Positions 8,024-19,146 of a stretch of DNA of 64,000 bases are shown one piece after another; the first letter of the stretch is position 1, and every line of letters begins with the position of its first letter. Source of the stretch: an uncultured Clostridia bacterium (GTDB lineage: Bacteria; Bacillota; Clostridia; Oscillospirales; Ruminococcaceae); assembly GCA_945829235.1 (NCBI GenBank), contig CALZUA010000010.1, positions 1 to 64,000 on the forward strand, in the 5' to 3' direction. Position numbers and translations under genes: made by a program. The notes beneath the pieces were generated by a model, which did not search any database, was not told the DNA's origin, and saw only the letters and a list, made by a program, of their open reading frames with translations.

Positions 8024-11000
8024 ATGGTGAACACAAAGCCCCTCAAGTTAGGAAAAACCACACGACAGAGTTTTTCAAAGATTAACGAAGTCATCGATAT
8101 GCCGAACCTTATCAGCATTCAGAAGGACTCGTACGAGTGGTTCTTATCCGACGGCATCAAAGAGGTTTTCAAGGATGTTTCTCCGATTGTGGACTCAAAC
8201 GGAAAGTTCGAGCTTTCGTTTGTGGATTTCCGACTTGACGAGAACACGAAGTACTCCATTGAGGAGTGCAAGGAGCGCGACGCAACCTATGCCGCACCTT
8301 TGCGAGTGACAGCGCGCCTTCTCAACAAGGAAACCGGCGAGCTTATGGACAACGAGATTTATATGGGCGACCTGCCGCTTATGACCGACAGCGGAACCTT
8401 TGTTATCAACGGTTCGGAGCGCGTTGTGGTATCTCAGCTCGTTCGTTCGCCGGGCGTTTACTACGGTTTCGACTACGATAAAACGGGAAAGAAGCTGTTC
8501 AAGGCGACCGTTATCCCGAACAGAGGCGCGTGGCTGGAGCTTGAGATGGACTCCAACGATGTGTTCTATGTCCGTATCGACAAGAACAGAAAGTTCCCCT
8601 GCACCACGTTTTTGAGAGCAATCGGCGTTTCCGGCGACAAGGATTTGACCGATAAATTCGGCAATGACCCGAGAATTACCGTTTCCATCGAAAACGGCAA
8701 GGACAACACCAAAAACGAAGAAGAAGCGTTGCTCGAGGTGTACAGAAAGCTCCGTCCGGGCGAGCCTGCAACCATCGAGTCCGCGAGAACCGCTCTCGAT
8801 AACCTTTTCTTCGATGCAAAAAGATACGACTTGGCGCGTTTCGGACGCTACAAGTACAACAAAAAGCTCGGCATTTCCTCAAGACTTTTCGGGCAGAAGG
8901 TTGCCGAAAACGTTTCCTCGCCCTTTACAGGTGAGCTTCTGGCGGTTGAGGGCGATGTGATTACCCGCGAAAAGGCTCTCGAAATCCAGAACGCAGGCGT
9001 TATTTCGGTTGATATCTACAAGCCCGAGGGTGAGGGCACAATCAGAATTGTCGGCAACGGAATGGTTGACGCGCACCTCTATACGGGTGACCTCGACATC
9101 GAAGCGCTCGGCGTAAACGAGCAGGTTTCGTTCGGCGTTCTCACCGAAATTCTCGAAGAAGCCGACGGTGACGAGAAGAAGCTCAAGGAGCTCATTTCCG
9201 CGAGAATTGAGGAGCTTATCCCCAAGCACATCACACTTGAGGATATCTTCGCTTCCGTAAGCTATTTCATCAACCTGAACGAGGGTGTCGGCGAAATCGA
9301 CGATATCGACCACCTCGGCAACAGACGTATCCGTTGCGTTGGCGAGCTTCTCCAGAACCATTTCAGAATGGGCTTCTCCCGTATGGAAAAGACAATCCGC
9401 GAGAGAATGGGACTTCAGGCAAATGACAACGAAAAGGTTTCGCCTTCTTCGCTGATTAACGCTAGACAGGTTATCGCGACAATGAAGGAGTTCTTCGGTT
9501 CTTCGCCGCTGTCGCAGTTTATGGACCAGAACAACCCCCTCGCTGAGCTTACCCACAAGCGCCGTCTTTCTTCGCTCGGTCCGGGCGGTTTGTCGCGTGA
9601 CAGAGCGGGATTTGAGGTTCGTGACGTTCACTACTCGCACTACGGAAGAATGTGCCCGATTGAAACGCCCGAAGGTCCGAACATCGGTCTTATCTCCTAC
9701 CTCGCTACCTTCGCGAAAATCAACGTTTACGGCTTCATTGAAGCGCCTTACCGCAAGGTTGACAAGCAAACCGGTCGTGTTCTCGACGAGGTTGTTTATA
9801 TGACCGCGGACGTTGAGGATAACTACGTTATCGCGCAGGCAAACGAGCCGCTCGATGAAAACGGTTGCTTTGCAAGACCGCGTGTAAACGCGCGTTGCCG
9901 TGACGCTATCCTTGAAATCGAGCGCGAAAAGGTTGACTTCATGGACGTTTCGCCGAAGATGGTTGTATCCGTTGCAACGGCGATGATTCCGTTCCTCGAA
10001 AACGATGACGCGAACCGTGCGCTGATGGGCGCGAATATGCAACGTCAGGCTGTTCCGCTTATGGTTACGCAGACGCCCATTGTCGGCACCGGTATGGAAT
10101 ACAAAGCGGCGGTTGACTCGGGAGTTGTTGTGTGCGCGAAAGAGGACGGCACGGTTACCGACGTTTCCGCAGACAGAATTGTCATCACCGACAAGGACGG
10201 TCACGAGCACTGCTACCGCCTCATCAAGTTCAAGCGCTCCAACCAAGGCAACTGCGTAAATCAGCGCCCGATTGTCAGCAAGGGTGACGAGGTTAAGGCA
10301 GGCGAGGTTATCGCAGACGGTCCCGCAACCAAAAACGGTGAAATCGCACTCGGCAAGAACGCTCTCATCGGCTTTATGACGTGGGAGGGCTACAACTACG
10401 AGGACGCGGTTCTCATCAACGAAAAACTTGTCTACAACGATGTTTACACATCAATTCATATAGAAGAATACGAGCTTGAGTGCCGTGAAACAAAGCTCGG
10501 TCCCGAGGAAATTACCCGCGATATCCCGAACCTTTCACCCGAAGCGCTCACAAATCTCGATGACAGAGGTATCGTGTGCATAGGCGCAGAGGTTCACTCG
10601 GGTGATATTCTTGTCGGCAAGGTTTCTCCGAAGGGCGAAACCGAGCTTACCGCCGAAGAAAAGTTGCTCAGAGCAATTTTCGGTGAAAAGGCACGCGAGG
10701 TTCGCGACAACTCCTTGCGCGTTGCTCACGGCGAGAGCGGAATTGTGGTTGACGTAAAGGTGTTCAACCGCGATAACTGCGATGATTTGTCGCCGGGTGT
10801 CAACGAAAAGGTTCGCGTTTATATCGCGCAGAAGAGAAAAATCTCTGTCGGCGATAAGATGGCGGGCCGTCACGGAAACAAGGGTGTCGTTTCGCGCATT
10901 CTGAAGCAGGAGGATATGCCCTTCCTGCCCGACGGAACTCCGCTCGATATCGTCCTCAACCCGCTCGGCGTTCCTTCTCGTATGAACATCGGACAGGTTC

Positions 11001-11875
11001 TCGAGGTTCACCTCGGTTATGTCGCAAGAGCGCTCGGCTGGAAGATTGCTACGCCCGTTTTCGACGGCGCACACGAGCAGGATATCCGCGAGCTTTACGA
11101 CATCGCCCGCGAGAAGAGAAACGAGCTTGACGGCGAGGATTCCGCAGGTCTTGACTTCACAAAGCTCCCGTGGACAAGCGACTGCAAAACTCAGCTCATC
11201 GACGGCAGAACAGGCGAGAAATTCGACAGCCCCGTTACCGTTGGTTATATGTACTACCTCAAGCTTCACCACCTGGTTGACGATAAAATCCACGCGCGTT
11301 CAACCGGTCCTTACTCACTCGTTACTCAACAGCCGCTCGGCGGTAAAGCGCAGTTCGGCGGACAGCGTTTCGGTGAGATGGAAGTCTGGGCGCTGGAGGC
11401 TTACGGCGCGGCTTATACACTGCAGGAGATTTTGACAGTCAAGTCCGATGACCTTATGGGCCGTCAGAAAACCTACGAGGCTATCGTCAAGGGCGAGTCT
11501 GTTCCGAAGCCGGGTGTTCCCGAGTCGTTCAAGGTTATGGTGAATGAGCTTCAGGGCTTGGGACTTGATATCAAGATTCTCGATGAAAACGGCGCGGAAA
11601 TCAACCTCACGGAAGATCCCGACGATGACGATAATTCAACCTTCAAGAATGGCTTCGAGAACGATTTCCGCTCGGACGACGCTGATTTCAACGCCGCAGG
11701 CTTTGAGGTTGAAGGCGGGGACAGCGATTTCGGAATGGTTGCCGATGACGATGATGAAGAGTTCGGCGATGATGACGATTTCGACGACGATTTCGATGAC
11801 GGACTTGACGATGAAGATGATGATTTCGACGAGTCGGACGATAACGACGATTTCGGTGACGAAGACGACAAGTGA
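8024..11875 (+). CDS. rpoB: DNA-directed RNA polymerase subunit beta
   Basis: Beta subunit of RNA polymerase, 1283 residues. Landmarks include [20 protein letters not shown] and [16 protein letters not shown], the active-site region GQNALIAFMTW-like [31 protein letters not shown] and the C-terminal clamp region [20 protein letters not shown]. The rifampicin-region residues D, H and S ([20 protein letters not shown]) are wild type, with Pro where E. coli has Gln510. AGGAGG precedes the ATG. The C-terminus continues about 80 residues beyond the conserved end as a strongly acidic tail: 31 of the last 43 residues are Asp or Glu. rpoC follows after 70 bases. Confidence 0.98.
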   Translation: MVNTKPLKLGKTTRQSFSKINEVIDMPNLISIQKDSYEWFLSDGIKEVFKDVSPIVDSNGKFELSFVDFRLDENTKYSIEECKERDATYAAPLRVTARLLNKETGELMDNEIYMGDLPLMTDSGTFVINGSERVVVSQLVRSPGVYYGFDYDKTGKKLFKATVIPNRGAWLELEMDSNDVFYVRIDKNRKFPCTTFLRAIGVSGDKDLTDKFGNDPRITVSIENGKDNTKNEEEALLEVYRKLRPGEPATIESARTALDNLFFDAKRYDLARFGRYKYNKKLGISSRLFGQKVAENVSSPFTGELLAVEGDVITREKALEIQNAGVISVDIYKPEGEGTIRIVGNGMVDAHLYTGDLDIEALGVNEQVSFGVLTEILEEADGDEKKLKELISARIEELIPKHITLEDIFASVSYFINLNEGVGEIDDIDHLGNRRIRCVGELLQNHFRMGFSRMEKTIRERMGLQANDNEKVSPSSLINARQVIATMKEFFGSSPLSQFMDQNNPLAELTHKRRLSSLGPGGLSRDRAGFEVRDVHYSHYGRMCPIETPEGPNIGLISYLATFAKINVYGFIEAPYRKVDKQTGRVLDEVVYMTADVEDNYVIAQANEPLDENGCFARPRVNARCRDAILEIEREKVDFMDVSPKMVVSVATAMIPFLENDDANRALMGANMQRQAVPLMVTQTPIVGTGMEYKAAVDSGVVVCAKEDGTVTDVSADRIVITDKDGHEHCYRLIKFKRSNQGNCVNQRPIVSKGDEVKAGEVIADGPATKNGEIALGKNALIGFMTWEGYNYEDAVLINEKLVYNDVYTSIHIEEYELECRETKLGPEEITRDIPNLSPEALTNLDDRGIVCIGAEVHSGDILVGKVSPKGETELTAEEKLLRAIFGEKAREVRDNSLRVAHGESGIVVDVKVFNRDNCDDLSPGVNEKVRVYIAQKRKISVGDKMAGRHGNKGVVSRILKQEDMPFLPDGTPLDIVLNPLGVPSRMNIGQVLEVHLGYVARALGWKIATPVFDGAHEQDIRELYDIAREKRNELDGEDSAGLDFTKLPWTSDCKTQLIDGRTGEKFDSPVTVGYMYYLKLHHLVDDKIHARSTGPYSLVTQQPLGGKAQFGGQRFGEMEVWALEAYGAAYTLQEILTVKSDDLMGRQKTYEAIVKGESVPKPGVPESFKVMVNELQGLGLDIKILDENGAEINLTEDPDDDDNSTFKNGFENDFRSDDADFNAAGFEVEGGDSDFGMVADDDDEEFGDDDDFDDDFDDGLDDEDDDFDESDDNDDFGDEDDK

Positions 11876-11890
11876 GCGGTTCGGCGAGGT

Positions 11891-11920
11891 GTTTAACGCG
11901 CGGCAACAAGCGCGTTAAAC
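11891..11920 (+). promoter_or_regulatory. Hairpin in the rpoB-rpoC spacer
   Basis: GTTTAACGCGC and GCGCGTTAAAC form a perfect 11-bp stem with an 8-base loop, 15 bases after the rpoB stop. There is no T-run, so it is not a standard terminator; processing, stability or attenuation are possible roles. Confidence 0.55.
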
Positions 11921-11945
11921 TGCGAATCAGATAGAGAGGTATATA

Positions 11946-14900
11946 ATGGGTTTTAGTGTATTCGAGTCTATGAAAATAGGACTTGCTTCCCCCGAGCAGA
12001 TTAGAGCGTGGTCGCACGGCGAGGTTTCACGCCCCGAAACTATAAACTACCGCAGCCAAAAGCCCGAGAAAAACGGACTTTTCTGCGAGAGAATTTTCGG
12101 CCCGCAGAAGGACTGGGAGTGCAACTGCGGAAAATACAAGCGAATTCGTTATAAAGGCAAAATCTGCGAAAGATGCGGCGTTGAGGTTACGCGGAGCAAG
12201 GTTCGCCGTGAGAGAATGGGTCACATCGAGCTTGCGGCTCCCGTTTCGCATATTTGGTACTACAAGGGCACTCCGTCAAGAATCGGTCAAATTCTCGACC
12301 TTTCTCCGAAGGTTCTTGAACAGGTGCTGTATTTCACGAGCTATATCGTAATCGACCCCGGCGAGAACACCGGCTATGTCAAAAAGCAAATTCTCGATGA
12401 AAGAGAATACAATCAGGCGGTTATGAAATACTCGGGCAAGGACTTTCATTTCCGTGCGGGAATGGGTGCCGAGGCTATCAAGGAGTTGCTCAAGGAAATC
12501 GACCTTGAAGCGCTTTCCAACGAGCTGAGAGAGGAACTCGAAACTACGTCCGCGGGACAAAAGCAGATTAAGCTTTTGCGCCGACTTGACGTTGTTGAGG
12601 CGTTCCGCCAGAGCGGAAATCGCCCCGAGTGGATGATTCTGGATGTAATTCCCGTAATTCCTCCGGACATTCGCCCGATGGTTCAGCTTGACGGCGGCCG
12701 TTACGCAACGTCCGATTTGAACGAGCTTTACCGCAAGGTTGTTATGAGAAACAACCGTCTGAAAGAGTTGCTCGATAAGAAGTCCCCCGATTTGATTATC
12801 AGAAACGAAAAGCGTATGCTTCAGGAAGCTGTTGACGCGCTTATCGACAACGGCAGACACGGCAGAGCTTACACCGGCTCTAACAACCGCGCGCTCAAGT
12901 CGCTTTCCGATATGCTTAAAGGTAAGCAGGGACGTTTCCGTCAGAACCTGCTCGGCAAGCGTGTTGACTACTCGGGACGTTCGGTTATCGTTGTCGGACC
13001 GGAGCTTAAGATGGACCAGTGCGGTCTGCCGAAGGAAATGGCGCTCGAGCTGTTCAAGCCGTTCGTGCTCAACGACCTCGTAAAGAAGGGCGTTTCCCCG
13101 AACATCAAGCAGGCGAAAAAGCTGGTTGAGCGTTCGGACGACAAGGTTTGGGACTCACTCGAAAATGTAATTCAGAACCACCCTGTTCTGCTGAACCGTG
13201 CGCCTACGCTGCACAGACTCGGTATTCAGGCGTTCCAGCCCGTGCTTGTTGAGGGCAGAGCAATCAAGCTCCACCCGCTTTGCTGTACCGCATTCAACGC
13301 AGACTTCGATGGCGACCAGATGGCTGTTCACCTCCCGCTCTCCGATGAGGCGCAGGAAGAGGCAAGAAACCTTATGCTTGCCGCGAAAAACCTGCTCAAG
13401 CCGTCTGACGGAAAGCCTGTTACCGTTCCTACGCAGGATATGGTTCTCGGCTCGTACTACCTCACAATCGACAAGGCAGGCGAAAAGGGCGAGGGCAAGG
13501 TGTTCCGTGATGCCGCTGAAGCGATTATGGCTTATCAGGACGGCGTTATCACAATTCACGCGGCAATCAAGGTTCGCGTCACAAAGGAAATCGGTGACAT
13601 CACCATTTCCAGAATTGTCCCGACAACCGCCGGTAAAATTATCTTCAACGAGCACATTCCGCAGGATTTGGGCTATGTTGACAGAACAGACCCCGACCAC
13701 CAGCTCGATTATGAGATTGGCTTCAAGGTTGGTAAAAAACAACTCGGTCAGATTATCGACCGTTGCCTGAAAATCCACGGCACGAGCACAACCGCTCAGG
13801 TTCTCGATAAAATCAAGGCAATGGGCTACAAATACTCGACTCGTTCGGGTATAACGGTTGCTGTTTGCGATGCGGAAATTCCTCCGCAGAAGGCAGAAAT
13901 TCTCGCAGAAGCGGACAAGGCAATCGAAAAAATCACCAAGCAGTACAGACGCGGCTTCATCTCCAACGCCGAGCGCAAGGAGAGCTTCATCAATATCTGG
14001 AACAAGGCAACCGATGACGTTTCTGCGGCTCTTACCAACAACCTCGACCAGTACAACAACATCTTTATGATGGCTGATTCGGGAGCGCGTGGTTCTACGG
14101 CGCAAATCAGACAGCTTGCCGGAATGCGCGGACTTATCGCCAACACCTCCGGTGCAACCATCGAGATGCCTATCAGAGCGAATTACCGTGAAGGTCTGAA
14201 TGTCCTCGAGTACTTCATTTCTTCGCGTGGTGCGCGTAAGGGACTTGCCGATACAGCGCTTCGTACAGCCGACTCGGGTTATTTGACAAGACGTCTTGTC
14301 GATGTATCGCAGGAAGTTATCATCAGAGGCGATGACTGCGGTACCGAAAACGGTATCGAGGTTTACGAAATCCGCGAGGGCAACGAGCTTGTCGAAAAGC
14401 TCCACGAGCGTCTTGTCGGACGTTTCCTCACCAAGGATTTCACAGCGCCCGACGGTTCGTTCACCATCAGCAAGAACAAGCTCCTCGATGACGCGGACGC
14501 GGCGAAGATTGTTAAATCGGGTGTTCAGAGAATTGAGGTTCGCTCGGTTCTCACCTGCGAGATGAGAAACGGCGTTTGCGCGAAGTGCTACGGTGCATCG
14601 CTTGCAAACGGTCAGCTTATCAACCGCGGCGAAGCGGTTGGAGTTATCGCGGCGCAGTCAATCGGCGAGCCGGGTACTCAGCTCACGATGAGAACGTTCC
14701 ACACGGGCGGTATCGCATCTGCCGAGGATATCACGCAAGGTCTTCCGCGTGTTGAAGAGCTTTTCGAGAGCCGTCACCCGAAAAATGCGGCAATTATCAC
14801 AAGAATTGCGGGTACGGTTCGCTTTGAGGAAATCAAGAAAACCCGTCACGCAATCATCACCGCCGATGACGGTACCGAGGAAATGTACGCTGTTCCTTAC

Positions 14901-15554
14901 GGATATCGTCCGAAGGTTCAGACGGGCGACAGAGTTGAGGTCGGCGACGCGTTGACCGAGGGTTCTGTAAATCCGCCCGATATTCTCGCGGTTAAGGGTG
15001 AAAAGGAAGTTCAGAACTACATCATCAGCGAGGTTCAGAAGGTTTACCGTCTGCAAGGTGTTGACATCAACGATAAGCACATTGAGGTTATCGTTCGTCA
15101 GATGATGAGAAAGGTTCGCATCACCGACTCGGGTAGCACATATATGCTCGCGGGAACGGTTCTTGGCAAGAACGAGTACGCACAGCTTATCGATGAGCTG
15201 AAACAGCGTGAGGAAAACGGCGAGGCGGTTGTTTATCCTACCTGCGAGCCGGTTCTGCTCGGTATCACCAAGGCATCGTTGGCAACCGACAGCTTTATGT
15301 CGGCGGCTTCGTTCCAGGAAACCACGAGAGTGCTCACAGAAGCGGCAATTCGCGGCAAGGTTGACCCGCTCACCGGTCTTAAGGAGAACATCATCATAGG
15401 CAAGCTCATTCCTGCGGGCACGGGACTTATCGCCGCAGAAAAGGCTGCCAAGGAAGCGGAAGAGGAGAAGGAAAAGGCGGCTCTCGAAGCGGCTGCTCAA
15501 GAAGCGGCGGCTGAGGAAGGCTCGTCCGATTCAACCGAAAATCCCGCTGAATAA
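11946..15554 (+). CDS. rpoC: DNA-directed RNA polymerase subunit beta'
   Basis: Beta-prime subunit, 1202 residues. The N-terminal zinc site [20 protein letters not shown], the catalytic [12 protein letters not shown] magnesium site, the bridge-helix region ([20 protein letters not shown]) and the second zinc site ([11 protein letters not shown]) are intact. The end is a charged Ala/Glu-rich tail after residue 1160. AGAGAGGT precedes the ATG. It is co-transcribed with rpoB and followed by a strong terminator. Confidence 0.98.
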   Translation: MGFSVFESMKIGLASPEQIRAWSHGEVSRPETINYRSQKPEKNGLFCERIFGPQKDWECNCGKYKRIRYKGKICERCGVEVTRSKVRRERMGHIELAAPVSHIWYYKGTPSRIGQILDLSPKVLEQVLYFTSYIVIDPGENTGYVKKQILDEREYNQAVMKYSGKDFHFRAGMGAEAIKELLKEIDLEALSNELREELETTSAGQKQIKLLRRLDVVEAFRQSGNRPEWMILDVIPVIPPDIRPMVQLDGGRYATSDLNELYRKVVMRNNRLKELLDKKSPDLIIRNEKRMLQEAVDALIDNGRHGRAYTGSNNRALKSLSDMLKGKQGRFRQNLLGKRVDYSGRSVIVVGPELKMDQCGLPKEMALELFKPFVLNDLVKKGVSPNIKQAKKLVERSDDKVWDSLENVIQNHPVLLNRAPTLHRLGIQAFQPVLVEGRAIKLHPLCCTAFNADFDGDQMAVHLPLSDEAQEEARNLMLAAKNLLKPSDGKPVTVPTQDMVLGSYYLTIDKAGEKGEGKVFRDAAEAIMAYQDGVITIHAAIKVRVTKEIGDITISRIVPTTAGKIIFNEHIPQDLGYVDRTDPDHQLDYEIGFKVGKKQLGQIIDRCLKIHGTSTTAQVLDKIKAMGYKYSTRSGITVAVCDAEIPPQKAEILAEADKAIEKITKQYRRGFISNAERKESFINIWNKATDDVSAALTNNLDQYNNIFMMADSGARGSTAQIRQLAGMRGLIANTSGATIEMPIRANYREGLNVLEYFISSRGARKGLADTALRTADSGYLTRRLVDVSQEVIIRGDDCGTENGIEVYEIREGNELVEKLHERLVGRFLTKDFTAPDGSFTISKNKLLDDADAAKIVKSGVQRIEVRSVLTCEMRNGVCAKCYGASLANGQLINRGEAVGVIAAQSIGEPGTQLTMRTFHTGGIASAEDITQGLPRVEELFESRHPKNAAIITRIAGTVRFEEIKKTRHAIITADDGTEEMYAVPYGYRPKVQTGDRVEVGDALTEGSVNPPDILAVKGEKEVQNYIISEVQKVYRLQGVDINDKHIEVIVRQMMRKVRITDSGSTYMLAGTVLGKNEYAQLIDELKQREENGEAVVYPTCEPVLLGITKASLATDSFMSAASFQETTRVLTEAAIRGKVDPLTGLKENIIIGKLIPAGTGLIAAEKAAKEAEEEKEKAALEAAAQEAAAEEGSSDSTENPAE

Positions 15555-15560
15555 TAATCG

Positions 15561-15593
15561 ACAGGCGTTTGTTAAAGCAAGCGCCTGTTTTTT
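15561..15593 (+). terminator. Intrinsic terminator of rpoB-rpoC
   Basis: ACAGGCGTTTG-ttaaag-CAAGCGCCTGT pairs with one mismatch and runs into TTTTTT, 6 bases after the rpoC stop. Its 3' arm begins the left direct repeat; the right repeat carries only this half of the terminator. Confidence 0.9.
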
Positions 15594-15760
15594 GCGCAAA
15601 GGGTTTCGCGTGCAAAATATTTGTTGATAACAAAAACAACGAGCCGCAATACTATACAGCTCGTTATTTTTGTCGAATTTTATACAAAGGGCAATCAATA
15701 CAGCCCGAACAATCGCAACAGCTTCTGCCCGAAATTCAGCTTCTCCGCGGGTTGTTCGGC
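15573..15760. repeat. Left direct repeat flanking the foreign island
   Basis: 188 bases that match 21308-21494 at roughly nine positions in ten, with a few single-base changes and short indels. It runs from the loop of the rpoC terminator, through a bidirectional AACGAGC/GCTCGTT hairpin (15638-15665), into a copy of the last codons of the YhgE-like gene (KLNFGQKLLRLFG on the minus strand). Here that gene end is detached from any gene. Confidence 0.9.
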
Positions 15761-15984
15761 ACTTTTTCTGTCTGACACGGAAACCAATTTTCTTTGCTTT
15801 TTTAGCAGTACAAAGAAGAAAACTCCACAAAAGATTATCTGAAAAAGAGAGAACTCGGGTATGGCTAAACAATGTGGAACAGTGACGCTTCTGCCTGCTC
15901 ATCAGCCACGACTCACCCCAAATGCACCTATTGTTTCTGAACCAACTAATATGTCCAAACTGTATTCGTTGCTACACATACAAG

Positions 15985-16013
15985 TTGAGCATTTCCATAA
16001 AATGTGGTATAAT
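15985..16013 (+). promoter_or_regulatory. Orphan consensus promoter in the island's left end
   Basis: TTGAGC, 17-base spacer, TATAAT. GAGGTATG follows 8-12 bases later but that frame closes after two codons (ATG CTT TGA), so no intact gene follows. Apart from this and the dyad at 16233-16262, the stretch 15761-16295 holds nothing I can identify. Confidence 0.55.
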
Positions 16014-16232
16014 TGTATTGTAGAGGTATGCTTTGAGAAATGTCGTGGCAAATATCATAAATCTGAATATCAATTATCCTCACGCAAGTGAACGTCTGAA
16101 GGTCAAAGCAGTTTGGATTATGTGATAAAACAAAGCTTATCTATAATCTTCTGTCATTGGCAGGCTTCTTTTAGGCAAATGAGTGGTTTTATTTCGGGTT
16201 CCTTGAAATTGAATTTAAAGTTTGCGTTTATT

Positions 16233-16262
16233 TTTGAAATTTGCTGTATTACAAATTTCAAA
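16233..16262 (+). promoter_or_regulatory. Perfect dyad upstream of the integrase stub
   Basis: TTTGAAATTTG-ctgtatta-CAAATTTCAAA is an 11-bp perfect inverted repeat 33 bases before the stub's ATG. It may be an operator or a recombinase-related site. Confidence 0.4.
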
Positions 16263-16295
16263 TTTTTAGTACAATGATTTGCATCGGAGGTAAAA

Positions 16296-16487
16296 ATGAA
16301 AGAAAGAAGAATTACAAATCAAATGTTGATGAAATTTGACGCGAAACTTCATAACGATGAAAAAAGCAAAATGACAATCGAGAAATATTTGCGAGATGTC
16401 AAATTTTTCATAAGTTTTTTGTCGGGAAAACTGATTGAAAAAAGTATAGTGCTTGCATATAAAGCACAACTTGAAAAGAAAGGTTAG
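16296..16487 (+). pseudogene. Truncated tyrosine recombinase (N-terminal stub)
   Basis: The 63-residue frame KMTIEKYLRDVKFFISFLSG...VLAYKAQLEKK looks like the N-terminal core-binding (SAM-like) domain of phage-type integrases. All of the catalytic domain with the Arg/His/Tyr residues is missing: the frame stops where the sequence changes into the middle of the radical SAM gene. GGAGG lies 7 bases before the ATG, so the 5' end looks original. It is probably the remains of the enzyme that integrated the island. Identification rests on a short stretch. Confidence 0.65.
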
Positions 16488-17573
16488 CAGAACACATTCG
16501 TCAAAAACAATATCATTTGAAACAGCAAAAAAAGCCATAGATTTTCTTTTTAGCAAATCTGCCGATGCTGATTGGATAAATATAGGCTTTTATGGGGGAG
16601 AACCATTGATTGCGTTTGACTTGATAAAAGACTGTGTGAAGTATGCAAAAGAAATATTCGATGGAAAAAGAATTAGTTTTTTTATTACTACAAATGCAAC
16701 ATTGATGAGCGACTCGATTATCAATTTTTTGCACGAAAACAAATTCATAATTACATTTAGCGTTGATGGACCTGAAGTTATTCACAATAGGCATAGACTG
16801 CGTGCAGATGGTTCTCCGACATATAAAACAGTTCTCGACAACCTCAAAAAACAATCTCAAAGTATGGGGAAGAATCAAAAAGCTATCTTTCTATAAATAT
16901 GGTTATTAACCCGTCAGATAATTTGGATGAAATATTAGATTGGTTACATAGCCCTATTTTAAGTCAAATAAGAGTTGATTCCACTTTGGTCGAAAACTCA
17001 ATGTTAGAAAAAAACTTCAGTGCAAGCGACGATTTCATCATGAAGATGGAATATCAGAAAGCTATTGAATGTTTGAGATTGCTTTGTCTTGTTCGTAACG
17101 TTAACCAAAACAGATTGTTTATCAAAGAAATGTCAACATTGCTATCTGACTATGGGAACTTAAAAAATGATTCGATAATGCTTCCGGATAACAATCCCCC
17201 GAGTGGACCTTGCGTTCCCGGATACGTCAAGTTGTTTGTGAACACAGATGGAACTTTTTACCCATGCGAAAGAGTAAATGAAGTATCTAAATGCATGGTA
17301 ATAGGCAATGTTGAAGACGGCTATGATTATAAACAAATACAGTCACAAATAAATATAGCACAGTTAACGGCTGATTCATGTATCAATTGCTTCGCTCAAA
17401 GCCACTGTAAAATTTGCCAAAGACAAGCTGATGGTGGCGATAAACTATCGGGAGAAGACAGAATGAAAAACTGTAAAGGTTCAAAAGAGGATTTTTTCGA
17501 TACCCTTTTATCTTGTGCCATGATATATGAATGTAAAACCCAATATAAGATGAAATCCAAGAACAGGATGTGA
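16488..17573 (+). pseudogene. Radical SAM/SPASM peptide maturase, truncated and frameshifted
   Basis: Two frames (to 16896, then from 16890 on) together read as one radical SAM enzyme of the RiPP-maturase type. Visible: WINIGFYGGEPL (the GGEP SAM-binding motif), ITTNATLM, FSVDGPEVIHNRHR, and a C-terminal SPASM domain with CVPGYVKLFVNTDGTFYPC and CINCFAQSHCKIC, which would bind auxiliary iron-sulfur clusters. The N-terminal part with the CxxxCxxC cluster motif is deleted, and the reading frame shifts near 16890 between KAIFL and SINMVI. It cannot make an active enzyme as it stands. Layout and neighbours resemble Cys-rich-peptide maturases of the CcpM type; that assignment is an inference. Confidence 0.8.
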
Positions 17574-17578
17574 TATTT

Positions 17579-17972
17579 TGAAGAGAAAAAATTCAATAAT
17601 TTGGCATTAAGTAACAATGTGAATTTTAATTGTTTTAATGATAGAGCAACTTTAGAAGCAATTGCTAAAAGAAATGAGCCATACCAATCTCCGGAAAGTA
17701 TTGTGATTGCAGTTGGTGCGATAACAACAAATTTGGACACTTCTTTTATAGCTTTAGCACTTAAAAATCAGTTAACAAAGATTGGATATCGTGCGACATT
17801 GATTGCTTCAGATCCAACTTTACGAGTTCTTGGAAACCCTTTTTTGCCGCTGGATTTGATGATATCTCCGCAATTGGAAAGAACAATAGTTTGTATAAAT
17901 CAATTTATAAATTATGTTCAGCTTTTATATCATTCAGATATCATCATAATTCAGTTGCCTAATGAAGCTGAC
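17579..17972 (+). pseudogene. Truncated peptide-maturation accessory protein
   Basis: The frame from 17601 reads NEPYQSPESIVIAVGAITTN...IIIIQLPNEADIG, a Rossmann-like alternation of strands and helices with no motif I can name with certainty. It may belong to the accessory proteins found beside CcpM-type maturases (TIGR04066-like), but I cannot verify this. A TTG at 17579 in a second frame (KRKNSIIWH, then stop) may be the original start, implying an internal deletion. The 3' end fuses into an ABC exporter: after about 17972 the sequence makes sense only in the next gene's frame, so the annotated tail to 18050 is not real. Confidence 0.45.
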
Positions 17973-19134
17973 ATTGGTGACCTTTGCTTGTATTCCGTTT
18001 TATTTAGCTATGACTTATGTGTTTTCAAAGCTTGGATACAAGTATTCTAAAATAAAAATTGAAGCGGAAAACGATTATAGTATTTGCGTAGATGATACTG
18101 TATCAGGTATGCAAACAATACGCTTATTTGGTCTGAAGAAATATTTTTTTGAACAGTTTTTGAAAAAGCAACATACAATAAATGCTTCAACATACAAATT
18201 AGGAATGTTTCAGAATATCAATATCCAAAGTGAAGGAGCTTTTACCAATATCATTGGTTTTGTAATATATGTCATTGGCGGTTGGCTTATTGCAGGAAAA
18301 GAGCTGTCTTTGGGTGAGTTTGTTTCTTTTGAAACATATAGCATAAGCGTTTTGTCATTTGTTCGACAGGTTCTTTCATTGATATCCGGATATTTTTCAC
18401 TAAAACCATCTATTGACAGGTTGAGTTCTTTTTTCAATGAACCTAATGAAAGCCAAGATGGAATACCGTTATCGGGAGAAAGAATAAATATAAAATTTGA
18501 TATTAAATCATTCGGATACACCAAATCTTCAGAACTATTAAAAAAGGTATATCTCACCATTCCACAAGGCAAACATATTGCCTTTATAGGAGAGAACGGG
18601 TGTGGAAAAACAACACTGATCAATCTGTTATTACGGTTCTACCCTGTTAATGAAGGCAAAATATTTATTAACGAGCAAGATGTGTGTTCGTACAATCTTG
18701 ATTCATACAGAAGCGTTTTTGTGGTTTTGCCTCAAGAACCATATTTATTTTGCGATACAATAAAAAACAATATATGTTTATACAAGGATGTCCCGGAAGA
18801 TAAGCTGTATGAAGCTGTTAAATTGTCAGGGCTTAATAAATTGATAGAAGAAAAATCCTTGAATTATTGTATCGGCAGAAATGGATGCGAATTATCCGGC
18901 GGTCAGCGTCAGAGAATTTCAATCGCGAGAAGCATTGTATTAGATGCTCCGGTAGTAATTTTTGACGAACCGGAGGTTAATATGGATGCGGATTTCAAGA
19001 ATATCTTAGCTTCTTTGCTGAATGGATGTTTTAAAGATAAAACCGTTATTATGATTACCCACAATACGACTGTTATTGACCTATTTGATGAAACGTATCA
19101 ATTTGAGCATCAGACGGTTCATCGAATACAGTGA
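17962..19134 (+). pseudogene. Peptide-type ABC exporter, N-terminally truncated
   Basis: 390 residues that carry the last membrane helices and a complete nucleotide-binding domain of a half-size ABC exporter. Walker A GENGCGKTT, signature LSGGQRQR, Walker B VVIFDEPEVNMD and H-loop ITHNT are intact. The family is usually about 550-600 residues or more, so roughly the first 180 residues (most of the membrane domain) are missing, lost in the deletion that fused it to the upstream gene at about 17972. It probably once exported the modified peptide. The ATG at 17962 may still be used, but the product would lack a full membrane domain. Confidence 0.75.
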
Positions 19135-19146
19135 GGTTCAATTTCT

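Noticed and set aside
9480-9600. Rifampicin resistance substitution in RpoB
   Set aside because: The key Asp, His and Ser are wild type. The Pro at the Gln510 position is outside the main resistance residues and may be lineage-typical.
15531-15902. 123-residue minus-strand ORF across the left repeat
   Set aside because: Runs through the rpoC end, a terminator and the island edge; no ribosome site or recognisable domain.
15861-16091. 76-residue plus-strand ORF in the island margin
   Set aside because: No ribosome site, no recognised motif, and a consensus promoter lies inside it.
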